Of a stretch of 64,000 bases of DNA, positions 25,311-34,015 are shown piece by piece. The stretch lies in the NCBI RefSeq assembly GCF_004331465.1, contig NZ_SJKB01000010.1:350417-414416 (forward strand). Reading direction: 5' to 3'. The number at the start of each line of letters is the position of its first letter. Positions within the stretch are counted from its first letter, which is position 1. Both the position numbers and the translations under genes were made by a program. This DNA is from Kribbella pittospori. GTDB taxonomy: Bacteria; Actinomycetota; Actinomycetes; Propionibacteriales; Kribbellaceae. The notes beneath the pieces were generated by a model. That model was not told the origin of the DNA, did not search any database, and worked only from the letters and a program-made list of their open reading frames with translations.

Positions 25311-27425
25311 TCAGAACTTGATCTCGATGTGGGTGCCGGTGGGGATGCCGGCGTGCTGCAGCCACAGGACGCCGGCGTCGTACCGGAAATCCGTGACCTT
25401 GGTGCCGTCGGCTTGGACGGTTGTCGGGTTGGAGGAGACGCGGAGGGCGGTGGTGACCTGGACGCCGCTTGGAGCCTGACAGGTGAAGCTGATGGTGGTG
25501 TGGTCCTGGTGCCAGTTGATGACTCGGCCGGCGGAGGCGAGGAGGGGTTCTTCGTCGTAGGTGAGGTCGCGGAGCCAGGTCAGTTGGCCTGGGCCGAGCT
25601 CTCGTTGGCGGACGATACCCAGTTGTGGGTCGAGCAGGTCGAGATACTTGCCCTCGACAACGTGCGAGCCGCCGGCCTCCTCGAGTACGGCGCCGACCAG
25701 GTACGGACCGCGCTGCACGGACAGCCAGTTGGTGGACTCCCAGGTGAGGCCGCCCGCCTCGGCGAGCTCGCGGATCGCCGCGACCAGTTCGGCGGCGCGA
25801 TCCGGTGATTCGGTGAAGTCGGCCGGCCGGGACGGAAGGAACCGGACCCGGCCCTGACCGATCGGCTGGACACCGTCGCGGTTGCGGTCCGCGCCGAGCG
25901 CCTCGGCCAGGTGGTCGGCGCAAGTGTCGTAGCGGCCGGTCCACCAAGAGCGGAGCTCGTGGTACGGGTCGGCGCCGTCGCCGACGTACAGCAGGCTGCC
26001 ACCGCGGCTGACCCATCCGGCCAGTGCGTAATGGATGCCGGGGGCAAGCGGCTTCTGGAATTCGTAGCTCAGGACGAGTACGTCGACATCGTCCAGCGCA
26101 TCAGGAGTGTCGATCACGTTCTCGAGCTGGACCGGGCTGACCCGCTGCCCGTCGTACAACGGTGGCAGCGCCAGGCCGTAGAAGTCGGAGAAGTGCAGCT
26201 GCTCGCGGCCCTCAAGTGCCAGGGCGTCCTGCAAGCCGTCGTAGTGTCCACTCTCACCGCCGGGCGACCAGCGCTGGAACATCGCGGTGTCCGACAGCGC
26301 GATCCCGATCCGCGGTCCTTCCTGAGCCCACCGCACGTCCGGCTGGTCCAGGTCGCGCAGGCTGTTCATGGCGATCAGGTAGCTGGTGGCGGTGTCCGGC
26401 GGAATCGGCTGCCGTTCGGTGGAACCCTCGCGCAGGTACGGGCGGTTGAAGATCCGGTTGGGCCACGGCGCCACCTCGTACCGCGAGACGCCCGGATGCA
26501 GCAGCGACGCGACGAGGGTGCGCTGGTAGTTGGCCAGGTAGTCCTCCCAGGTCCGGTCCGGGTGATCCTCGATCGGGTCGTGCAGGAACCACATCCGCCG
26601 GTCGGTGCCGCGGGTGAGGTCCTGCGCGATGCCGTACTCCAGGTACGCCGTCTCGAACGTGCGCTCGGCGACCTTTCCGGCGTACACGTTGGGGGTCCGG
26701 GAGGTGCCTGTCCACACCTGCGCGATGGCGCCGTCGATCGAGGGCAGCGTCCGCAGCCGTGATTCGGGGCTGATGATCTGCCACTGGGTGTAGTTCAGGA
26801 GGCTGTGCGTCGGCACGTAGAAGCGGACCTGTCGACCCTGCTGGAGCGCTTCGTCGCGCAGTACGGATGTGACCCGGTCGAGGCTGCGGGACAGCAGGTG
26901 CTGCTTCAGTTGCCCGGCGCGGAAATGCGCTTCGGGCGTGCTGTGCGGGGGCTGCCACGGCTCACCGAAGTACGCCTGCCATTCCCGCTTGAAGGATTCC
27001 GAATAACCGGCGCGGGCCCAGAACTCCGGCTCTTCGAGATGGACGCCTTCGACGCCGAGCTCGATGATCGGGCGCAGTTTCTGCACCAGGTACTCGGTGA
27101 AGCCGAACGTCGGGACCATGTACGGGATGTCCGTGCTGCTGCCGTGCAGGATCGGCGACCCGTCGCCCACGGCCTGCGCGTCGGCCCAGTGGTCGGAGCC
27201 GTCCCACCGCCCATCCAGATAGTCCTGATAGTTGCCCCACGAAATACCGGTCATCAGATGGACGCGATACCCGGCCTCGCGCCACCGCGCAATGCGTTCC
27301 GGCGTGCTGTCGTTGAGCCCGTAGACCATCACGAAATCGGTGCGCAGATCGATCGATGCGTCGTACGGCGCCTGCTCCTGAAACCCGGTCGCCTCACGGT
27401 CCTTGTCGGCGTTGCGGTTGGTCAT
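25311..27425 (-). CDS. Large TIM-barrel glycoside-hydrolase-like protein, family not assigned
   Basis: A 704-residue cytoplasmic protein without a signal peptide. The first 350 residues look like a TIM barrel of a retaining glycosidase type: DFVMVYGLND, HLMTGISWGNYQDY, a very acidic GVEGVHLEEPEFW at about residues 124-136, RFYVPTHSLLNYTQW and IAQVWTGTSRTPN. A middle part (VLVLSYEFQKPLAPGIHYALAGWV then GGSLLYVGDGAD) resembles the trimerisation/glutamine-amidotransferase-like domain of GH42-type enzymes, and a beta-rich tail follows. I cannot name the family. The sugar locus suggests a hydrolase for an imported oligosaccharide. GGGAAGGG precedes the ATG. Confidence 0.75.
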   Translation of the reverse strand: MTNRNADKDREATGFQEQAPYDASIDLRTDFVMVYGLNDSTPERIARWREAGYRVHLMTGISWGNYQDYLDGRWDGSDHWADAQAVGDGSPILHGSSTDIPYMVPTFGFTEYLVQKLRPIIELGVEGVHLEEPEFWARAGYSESFKREWQAYFGEPWQPPHSTPEAHFRAGQLKQHLLSRSLDRVTSVLRDEALQQGRQVRFYVPTHSLLNYTQWQIISPESRLRTLPSIDGAIAQVWTGTSRTPNVYAGKVAERTFETAYLEYGIAQDLTRGTDRRMWFLHDPIEDHPDRTWEDYLANYQRTLVASLLHPGVSRYEVAPWPNRIFNRPYLREGSTERQPIPPDTATSYLIAMNSLRDLDQPDVRWAQEGPRIGIALSDTAMFQRWSPGGESGHYDGLQDALALEGREQLHFSDFYGLALPPLYDGQRVSPVQLENVIDTPDALDDVDVLVLSYEFQKPLAPGIHYALAGWVSRGGSLLYVGDGADPYHELRSWWTGRYDTCADHLAEALGADRNRDGVQPIGQGRVRFLPSRPADFTESPDRAAELVAAIRELAEAGGLTWESTNWLSVQRGPYLVGAVLEEAGGSHVVEGKYLDLLDPQLGIVRQRELGPGQLTWLRDLTYDEEPLLASAGRVINWHQDHTTISFTCQAPSGVQVTTALRVSSNPTTVQADGTKVTDFRYDAGVLWLQHAGIPTGTHIEIKF

Positions 27426-27581
27426 ACGCCCTTCCCGTTCCCTCGACTACCGTCAACCCTGTCCCGATCAGGTCCGCGCGCGCCACCTTGCTGTCAGGAA
27501 CTGGACAACGCGCCCGTGGTCACCGGTGCGGGGCAATCGAATTCCCCGAGCCGCGGGCGAACGTTCACCAACCACACGAAC

Positions 27582-27602
27582 ACCTTTCACGTTTGAAAAG
27601 GT
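27582..27602. promoter_or_regulatory. Dyad element at the 3' end of the Gfo/Idh/MocA gene
   Basis: ACCTTT (27582-27587) and AAAGGT (27597-27602) form a perfect 6-base inverted repeat with a 9-base spacer, straddling the stop codon of the oxidoreductase gene. It lies 157 bases upstream of the 704-residue gene in the direction of transcription. It could be an operator; it is too AT-rich for a usual terminator stem in this genome. Confidence 0.35.
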
Positions 27603-28591
27603 CTGACCGTCCCGCCGGTGGTGATGGACTGCTCGATGGCGCAGATGATGTCTGTGACCAGTACGCCGTGGTCGATGCCCGGGCCGAGGTCGCTGCCGTC
27701 GACGAGGCCGGCCGCGAAGTCCTGGACCATCCAGACGGCGGGGCCGACCTGTGATCGGCCGATCCGGCCGGAGACCGGCCAGGCCGACCGGTACTTGTCG
27801 CTGACGACGGTGAGGCCCTGATGCGACAGGTCCGCGGTCACCGATCCCCCGGTGCCGATCACCTGGAAGCGGAAGTCGACGATGCCGTCGCCGGCGTCCG
27901 GGAGCGTCCATGCCGACGAGAGTGTCGCGGTCGATCCGTCGTCGAAGGTCAGCAGGGCATGTACGACGTCCCACGTGTCGATGCCGCGCTTGGCGAGGAC
28001 GCCACGAGATCCCACCGCACTCACCGATTCCGGCTTGTTGCCGGTGAGCCACAGGAGAAGGTCGACGGTGTGCGGCATGAGGAACCAAGCGGGTGACGAC
28101 TGGCTCGCCCACGACAGCATGGTGGTCGGCACGTAGAACGAGTTGCTCAGGGTGGCCGATGCCGTGATCGCTTCGCCGACGGACGCCATCGCCGCTTTCG
28201 CCTGTACGACGTGCGGATTCCAACGGTTCTCGAAGCCGACAAGGCATCGAACGCCGGCGCGGTGAACCGCCGCAGCAATGGCATGCGCGTCGTCCGAGGT
28301 GGTGGCAACAGGCTTCTCGATCAGCAGATGCTTGCCGGCCTCGGCCACGTCGACGGCAATCTCGCGGTGGGCGAAGTCAGGGGTCGCCACGATCACGGCA
28401 TCCGGATCGAACTTCTCGAGCAACTCGAAGTGCGACGCGGTGACGGGCAGGCCGGTGGCGTCCCTCGCCTCGTCGGCCACCTTGGCCGAGGGTTCCGTCA
28501 GCCCGACGACGGTGACGTCCGGCTGTGCCTCGAGTGCCTCGGCGAACAGCCTCCCGCGCAGCCCGGCGCCGACGATGCCAATGGTGACCAT
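27587..28591 (-). CDS. Gfo/Idh/MocA-family oxidoreductase
   Basis: A 334-residue NAD(P)-dependent sugar oxidoreductase. The N-terminal Rossmann fold has IGIVGAGLRGRLFAEAL; the family's EKP motif is present in LLIEKPVATT at about residue 92, whose Lys is catalytic. The C-terminal alpha/beta domain carries GFENRWNPHV. Members oxidise or reduce the C1 or other hydroxyls of sugars and inositols. Lies 27 bases after the SDR gene on the same strand, so probably one unit. Confidence 0.9.
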   Translation of the reverse strand: MVTIGIVGAGLRGRLFAEALEAQPDVTVVGLTEPSAKVADEARDATGLPVTASHFELLEKFDPDAVIVATPDFAHREIAVDVAEAGKHLLIEKPVATTSDDAHAIAAAVHRAGVRCLVGFENRWNPHVVQAKAAMASVGEAITASATLSNSFYVPTTMLSWASQSSPAWFLMPHTVDLLLWLTGNKPESVSAVGSRGVLAKRGIDTWDVVHALLTFDDGSTATLSSAWTLPDAGDGIVDFRFQVIGTGGSVTADLSHQGLTVVSDKYRSAWPVSGRIGRSQVGPAVWMVQDFAAGLVDGSDLGPGIDHGVLVTDIICAIEQSITTGGTVRPFQT

Positions 28592-28618
28592 GAGCGACCC
28601 TTCAGGGAACGTTGTGGA

Positions 28619-29386
28619 TCAGAACAGGGTGAAGCCGCCGTCGACCTTCACGATCGAGCCGGTCATGAAGCTGGACGCGTCACTGGCGAGGAAGATTGCC
28701 ACCGGCCCCAATTCCGGCGGCAGCCCGTAGCGCTTCATCGCGGCGGGATCGACGCACCACTCCTTGAACTCCGGCTGGTCGACGGGCGACATCTCGGTGA
28801 GGAAGTACCCCGGCGCCATCGCGTTCACGCGAATCCCGTGCGGCGCCCACTCGGCCGCCAGCGCCTTGGTCAGCTGATGGACGGCGGCCTTCGACGAGAG
28901 GTACGACGCCTGCCAGCGGGGCTGGTTGACGATCTCGGCCGACATGGAACCGACGTTGACGATCGTGCCTCCACCCCGCTCCGCCATCCGGCGCCCGACC
29001 GCACGACTGCAGTACCAGATGCCGTCGACGTTGACCGAGAACACCTCATGCCACGCGGAGTCGGGCGTCTCGAACGCCCGCCCGGCGACACCGATGCCGG
29101 CGTTGTTGAGCAGTACGTCGATCTCGCCGAACTCGGTGCTCACCTGCTCGACCGCGCGTTCGACGTCGTCGACATCGGACACCTCGAGCTGAACGCCGTA
29201 CGCGCGAATGCCGAGCGCGCTCAGTTCGTCGGCGGCGGCCTGCGCTGCGGCGAGCGTTCGGGCTGTGACTGCTACCGCGGCACCGGCATCGCCGAGTGCC
29301 TCGGCCATAGCGCGTCCAAGACCCCGGCTGCCGCCGGTGACGAGAGCGACCTTGCCCTCGAGTGAGAACTTCTGCAGGGCGTTCAT
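28619..29386 (-). CDS. SDR-family dehydrogenase
   Basis: A 255-residue classical SDR, gluconate/sugar dehydrogenase-like: TGGSRGLG cofactor loop, NNAG after strand 4, Ser in VNVGSMSA, YLSSK catalytic pair and PGYFLTEM. The ATG at 29386 is preceded by GAAGGGA; an upstream ATG at 29434 has no such site. It starts the minus-strand group of four genes and faces the gene at 29537. Likely part of sugar oxidation together with the Gfo/Idh/MocA enzyme. Confidence 0.9.
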   Translation of the reverse strand: MNALQKFSLEGKVALVTGGSRGLGRAMAEALGDAGAAVAVTARTLAAAQAAADELSALGIRAYGVQLEVSDVDDVERAVEQVSTEFGEIDVLLNNAGIGVAGRAFETPDSAWHEVFSVNVDGIWYCSRAVGRRMAERGGGTIVNVGSMSAEIVNQPRWQASYLSSKAAVHQLTKALAAEWAPHGIRVNAMAPGYFLTEMSPVDQPEFKEWCVDPAAMKRYGLPPELGPVAIFLASDASSFMTGSIVKVDGGFTLF

Positions 29387-29536
29387 GGTGTCCCTTCGGT
29401 GGCATGCCGGTGACTGCTGGCCTACATCTTCCACCGAAACCCTTCTCCAGGAGGGACCGTCTCGCCCCTGCGGGATGATGCCGCGGACGCCGTACGACGC
29501 GACGATGGTGACTCTGCGAGACAGAGGGAGAGCACG

Positions 29537-30412
29537 ATGTCGTCGGTGCGCGTGATGCGAGTGGTCGTTCTGGCCGTGGCGGCCCTCCTGCTCGGCTCGT
29601 GCGGCGACGGTGGCACCGTTGGTTCGCCGACGGTCGCGCCTTCGCGCTCACCCGGCGAGCGGCCGGAAGTGACGGGGACGGTTCCGAGCCCGACGCGCTC
29701 ACCGGCCCGCGCGGAAACCGCCGCCCCAAGTCCGGAGGAGACCGAGACCACTCGGACGCCGGCACGCCCTGAAACCACGGCTCCCAGTTCCGAAGACACG
29801 CAGCCGGACCCGACCCGGACGGTGACCCGCACCGAAACCGACGCGCCGCCCCCAGCGCCGACCCAGACAGAGACGCGCACCGAAACCATCACGCCGACCC
29901 AGTCCGAGCCAGCGTCTCCGACCTCGCCGCCGACCTCGCCGGCCATTGCGCCCACGTCCGCCGAGGCATCCGATACGCCGTCCTGGCTGTGGTGGCTGCT
30001 GATCGCGTTCCTGGTTGCGCTCGCCGTGGCGATACCTCTGCTGGTGCGAAGCCGGCATCGCCGGGCCTGGCGGGATGACCTTGCTGCCGCTGAGCAGGAC
30101 GTGGCGTGGTTCGCCCGGTCGCTGATCCCCGACCTACGCCAGACGGGTTCAGTCGAAGCGGCCGCCGGCGGCTGGACCATCGCCGCGAGCCGCGTCACCG
30201 CAGCCGAGGACCGCCTGACCGTCCTCCAGGATTCCGCTCCTGACGACTCCGACCGAGCGCGGGCAACCACCCTCCGAGACGCCGTACGCTCCGCGCGCCT
30301 CCGCATGGAAGCCCTCCGCGATTCCAGCACCGCCGAAACCCTGTCCCAGGACCTGGACGCAGCAGCCGCCGACCTCGAATCAGCCCTCACCCCACCAGCC
30401 CCGCCGGAGTAA
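29537..30412 (+). CDS. Lipoprotein with Pro/Thr/Ser-rich stalk and a second membrane anchor
   Basis: A 291-residue protein in four parts: a lipoprotein signal with lipobox LLLGSC (Cys22); a 120-residue low-complexity stalk of T, P, S and E; a Trp-rich transmembrane segment PSWLWWLLIAFLVALAVAIPLLV at about residues 146-168 followed by RSRHRR; and a helical C-terminal domain of about 115 residues. If both anchors work, the stalk is held outside at both ends and the C-terminal domain is in the cytoplasm. I do not recognise a named family. Confidence 0.75.
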   Translation: MSSVRVMRVVVLAVAALLLGSCGDGGTVGSPTVAPSRSPGERPEVTGTVPSPTRSPARAETAAPSPEETETTRTPARPETTAPSSEDTQPDPTRTVTRTETDAPPPAPTQTETRTETITPTQSEPASPTSPPTSPAIAPTSAEASDTPSWLWWLLIAFLVALAVAIPLLVRSRHRRAWRDDLAAAEQDVAWFARSLIPDLRQTGSVEAAAGGWTIAASRVTAAEDRLTVLQDSAPDDSDRARATTLRDAVRSARLRMEALRDSSTAETLSQDLDAAAADLESALTPPAPPE

Positions 30413-30505
30413 CCGCATCCCTCTGTTCGGGTTTGGCCGAAATGTTTGGTGGGGGTGTTGGGGCGCAGCAGGATCGGGACCGAATTCGGCGTTGAGGAGA
30501 CGTGG

Positions 30506-32050
30506 ATGGTTGCCGATGTTGTGATTGCGGGTGCGGGGCCGAACGGGCTGATGCTGGCGTGTGAGCTGAGGCTGGCCGGGGTGCGTGCGGTGGTGCTGGA
30601 GCGTTTGTCCGAGCCGCGTCGGGAGAATCGGGCGAACGGGCTGGTCGGTCAGGTGGTGCGGATGCTGGATCGTCGCGGCCTGTATCAACCACTGGCCGGG
30701 AAGTCGGAGCCACCGGAACCGCTGCCGGCGTTCTTCTTCGGTGCCATGCCGCTGGACCTGCAGCTGCTGGACGACAACCCGTTCTATCTGCTGCCGGTAC
30801 CGCAGACCCGGATTGAGCAGGTTCTGGCAGAGCGCGCCGCCGAGCTGGGCGTCGAGGTTCGCCGGGGTCACGAACTGACCGGCTTGTCCCAGAACGCTGA
30901 CTCTGTGACCGTCGAGGTCACCTCGCCGGAGGGGCGTTATGAGATCGGCAGTCGGTATGTGGTCGGCGCGGACGGTGCGCACAGCGCGACGCGCAAACTC
31001 GCCGGCATCGGATTTCCCGGCGCGGCCAGCGATCACATCGTCACCCGGATCGCGGAGGTCGCCGTACCCGATGAGTACGTCGACCCGGCCACCGGTGGGC
31101 TGAACATGCCTGGTTATGGCTACATCTCCCCGATGTACCACCGCACCGAACAGGGAGTCTTCGCCTACGCGCGGATGGCGTCCGGAGCGGATCTGGTGTT
31201 CACCGTCGAGTGGACGGCCGGCGGGATCGATGCCGATGCGCCGCTTACGCTCGAGGAAGTTCACGACAGCATCTACCGCGTCATGGGCGCTGACCTGCCG
31301 CTGCGGTCACCGGACAGCGGGGGACCGCATCGGTTGGATCGGTCTGTTGGCGTCAATACACGCCTGGCCGACCGGTATGGCGACGGCCGGGTCCTGCTGG
31401 TCGGGGACGCCGCCCATGTGCACTTCGTGATCGGCGGGCCGGGACTCAACCTCGGCCTGCAGGACGCGGTCAACCTCGGCTGGAAGCTCGCCGCCACCAT
31501 CCATGGCTGGGCACCACCTGGCCTGCTGGACACGTACGACGCCGAGCGGCGGCCGGTCGGTGATCGAGTGTCCATGCTCAGCCAGGCCCAGCTCGCGCTG
31601 CTGGCCCCGGGCAGTGAGGTCACGGCGTTGCGTGAGCTGTTCACCGAGTTGCTGCGCGACCGGCGGAACATCGCCCAGATCGCGAGCATGATGGCGGGTG
31701 CGGACATCCGCTACGAGATGGGAGTCGACGATCCGCACCATCTAGTCGGCCGGTGGGCTCCCGACCTCGTGCTCGACGCCGGCAGCGAACCGATCCGGCT
31801 CGCGGAGCTGACCCAGACCGCCCGGCCGCTGCTCCTCGACCTCACCGAGGATGCGTCGCTCTCGGCAGCGGCGGACGGGTGGCGCGACCGCATCGACACC
31901 GTCGCCGCCCACGCCAAGGACGGCTCGACCACCGGGCTGCTCCTGCGCCCGGACTGCTACGTCGCCTGGGCCACCGACAAGCCTCGGCCGGATCACCACG
32001 ACCGGGAAGCTCTGCGTACGGCGCTCACTGCCTGGTTCGGCCCATCCTGA
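30506..32050 (+). CDS. FAD-dependent aromatic hydroxylase (PheA/TfdB type)
   Basis: A 514-residue flavoprotein monooxygenase. The FAD-binding GAGPNGLMLACEL is at the N-terminus, the DG motif in YVVGADGAHSATRKLAG and the second FAD motif in LVGDAAHVHFVIGGPGLNLGLQDAVNLGWKL. The C-terminal thioredoxin-like domain of the family is present. GAGGAG precedes the ATG at 30506; the frame is open upstream without a good start. Enzymes of this kind hydroxylate phenols or tailor polyketides with NAD(P)H and oxygen. It converges on an ArsR-type regulator that may control it. Confidence 0.9.
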   Translation: MVADVVIAGAGPNGLMLACELRLAGVRAVVLERLSEPRRENRANGLVGQVVRMLDRRGLYQPLAGKSEPPEPLPAFFFGAMPLDLQLLDDNPFYLLPVPQTRIEQVLAERAAELGVEVRRGHELTGLSQNADSVTVEVTSPEGRYEIGSRYVVGADGAHSATRKLAGIGFPGAASDHIVTRIAEVAVPDEYVDPATGGLNMPGYGYISPMYHRTEQGVFAYARMASGADLVFTVEWTAGGIDADAPLTLEEVHDSIYRVMGADLPLRSPDSGGPHRLDRSVGVNTRLADRYGDGRVLLVGDAAHVHFVIGGPGLNLGLQDAVNLGWKLAATIHGWAPPGLLDTYDAERRPVGDRVSMLSQAQLALLAPGSEVTALRELFTELLRDRRNIAQIASMMAGADIRYEMGVDDPHHLVGRWAPDLVLDAGSEPIRLAELTQTARPLLLDLTEDASLSAAADGWRDRIDTVAAHAKDGSTTGLLLRPDCYVAWATDKPRPDHHDREALRTALTAWFGPS

Positions 32051-32056
32051 AGCGAC

Positions 32057-33016
32057 TTACGGGCTGTTGAGTCTGATGAGGTCCAGGCCAAGGACGGTCG
32101 CGCGGTGGATCACCGCCTTGCCGTCGCGGCGGCTGGAGATCAGCCGGGCCTGGCGCAGCGACGTACTGTGCTCGGACGCCGATGCCGCACTGATGCCAAG
32201 CTCCCGCGCGATGTCGCCGGTGGTGTGCTCGGTGGACAGCAGACGCAGCACCGCCGCCCGGGTCGCTCCGAGGATCCCTGCGAGGGAGTCGGACTCGGCG
32301 CCGACCCGGATGCTCAGCTCGGCGGGGGCGGGGTAGGCCAGGAGGACCGGTTGTTCCGGCAACTCGCCCACCAGCGGCGGTCCGGTCCAGAAGGCGGTCG
32401 GTGTGATCACCAGTCCGCGTCCGTCCAACCGGACCGTGCGGTCCTGCGGGCTGTCGATCTGCAGACAGTCGCCGTACCAGCTCGCCCCGGGGATCACCGT
32501 GGTCAGTGCGGCACCAACCCCGTCGCAGGCCACCCGCCGCCCGTGCTGTGCCAGTTCGCTGTGGTGGTTGGCGCGGATGTCGGCCCAGTACGGTTGCACC
32601 GTCGCGGTGAACGTGGTCCTCGTCCCGTGCACCAGCACCTGTCCGGCGTCGCGGTCTCCCTCGAAGGCGGACCACATCGGAACACCTGAGTTGGGGGCGC
32701 TGAAATACAGGGCCATCTCCTCGCGCAACCGCTCCGTGCCGAAACTCAGGAACGTTTCCATCCCCTCGTCGAGGTCAGGGCTGGCGGCGAACGTGGGTGA
32801 CAACGCCCAGGAGAAGTGTCCGCCGACGTGACGCACCGTCTGCCGCGCCGACAGCGGGATCGCCGCCAGCGCGCGGCTGCGCCACCGTTCTCCCCACGGC
32901 GCACGAATCCCCTGGCGCAGCCCGACAGCCGCGAACTTCAGCTCCAGGATTGGAGTGGGCTCGGGCAGGAACCGCGTCGACGCGAGGTCGTCCGGGGTGA
33001 ACAGGATCCTCAGCAT
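32057..33016 (-). CDS. ArsR-type winged-helix regulator with long N-terminal domain
   Basis: A 319-residue protein with an uncharacterised N-terminal domain (MLRILFTPDDLASTRF) and a C-terminal winged helix: LLSTEHTTGDIARELGISAASASEHSTSLRQARLI. This layout is common in Actinomycetota (DUF5937-type ArsR regulators). GAGGAC precedes the ATG. It ends 6 bases from the convergent hydroxylase gene and starts 83 bases from the divergent methyltransferase gene; which of the two it controls is not shown. Confidence 0.85.
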   Translation of the reverse strand: MLRILFTPDDLASTRFLPEPTPILELKFAAVGLRQGIRAPWGERWRSRALAAIPLSARQTVRHVGGHFSWALSPTFAASPDLDEGMETFLSFGTERLREEMALYFSAPNSGVPMWSAFEGDRDAGQVLVHGTRTTFTATVQPYWADIRANHHSELAQHGRRVACDGVGAALTTVIPGASWYGDCLQIDSPQDRTVRLDGRGLVITPTAFWTGPPLVGELPEQPVLLAYPAPAELSIRVGAESDSLAGILGATRAAVLRLLSTEHTTGDIARELGISAASASEHSTSLRQARLISSRRDGKAVIHRATVLGLDLIRLNSP

Positions 33017-33099
33017 GCCGTCCTCGTACCCAAGAGCCCTTCCCGCATGCTCTGTGCGGGTTTCAAACGACTGTCGGAGCTGCGTCTTAGAGTGCCCGC

Positions 33100-34008
33100 A
33101 TGACTTCCACGAGGTACGACGGAGACACCTGGGACCTGGCCTCCAGCGTCGGCACGACCGCCACCGCGGCCGCGGCAGCCCGGGCGATCGCGACCCGGAC
33201 GGATCGACGGCTCATCGACGACCCGTTCGCCGAACCGCTCGTCCGGGCGGTCGGCATCGACCTCCTCAGCGGCCTGGCGACCGGCGAAGTCCCTCCCGGC
33301 GACCTGGTCGAGCAAGTCTGGATCGACGTCGCCAAGGTGCGTACCAAGTACTACGACGAGTTCTTCCTCGCGGCGACGAACGCCGGCATCACGCAGGTCG
33401 TGATCTTGGCGTCGGGACTGGACTCCCGCGCGTACCGATTGTCTTGGCCCGCCGGGACCGTGGTGTACGAGCTCGACAAGCCGGAGGTCATCGAGTTCAA
33501 GACCCGCATCCTGGCCGAGCTGGGCGCTGCGCCCACCGCCGACCGGAGAGTGGCCGCGGTCGATCTGCGCGACGATTGGCCCGCCGTACTGCGCGCCGCC
33601 GGCTTCGACCCGGCTCAGCCGACCGCCTGGAGCGCCGAGGGGCTGCTCGGCTATCTGCCGCCCGAGGCCCAGGACCGTCTGCTGGACACCATCACCGAAC
33701 TCAGCGCACCTGGAAGCCGGATGGCGACCGAAAGCAAGCCCAACCCACAACCGGGCGAGGAGACCAAGACGAAGCAACGCCTGGATCGCATCTCCGAACA
33801 GTGGCGTGAGCACAACTTCGACGCCGATATGGCGAGGGTGCGCTACTACGGCGAGCGCAACGAGGCCGGCCCCTACCTCGCCGACCACGGCTGGACCCTG
33901 AACGGAATCACCATCCGAGACCTACTCGCCGCCAACAACCTCCCGCCCTTGAACGACGACGACATGCAATTCGGCGACACCCTCTACATCACCGGCATCC
34001 TCAAGTAG
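33100..34008 (+). CDS. Class I SAM-dependent methyltransferase (TIGR00027/LCM-like)
   Basis: A 302-residue protein with the family opening SSVGTTATAAAAARAIATR, DDPFAEPLVRA, the SAM loop VILASGLDSRAYRL and an EGLLGYLPPEAQDRLL block. This O-methyltransferase family is expanded in mycobacteria and other actinobacteria, mostly with unknown substrates. It is 8 bases from the next gene and probably co-transcribed with it. Confidence 0.9.
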   Translation: MTSTRYDGDTWDLASSVGTTATAAAAARAIATRTDRRLIDDPFAEPLVRAVGIDLLSGLATGEVPPGDLVEQVWIDVAKVRTKYYDEFFLAATNAGITQVVILASGLDSRAYRLSWPAGTVVYELDKPEVIEFKTRILAELGAAPTADRRVAAVDLRDDWPAVLRAAGFDPAQPTAWSAEGLLGYLPPEAQDRLLDTITELSAPGSRMATESKPNPQPGEETKTKQRLDRISEQWREHNFDADMARVRYYGERNEAGPYLADHGWTLNGITIRDLLAANNLPPLNDDDMQFGDTLYITGILK

Positions 34009-34015
34009 CGGCTCA

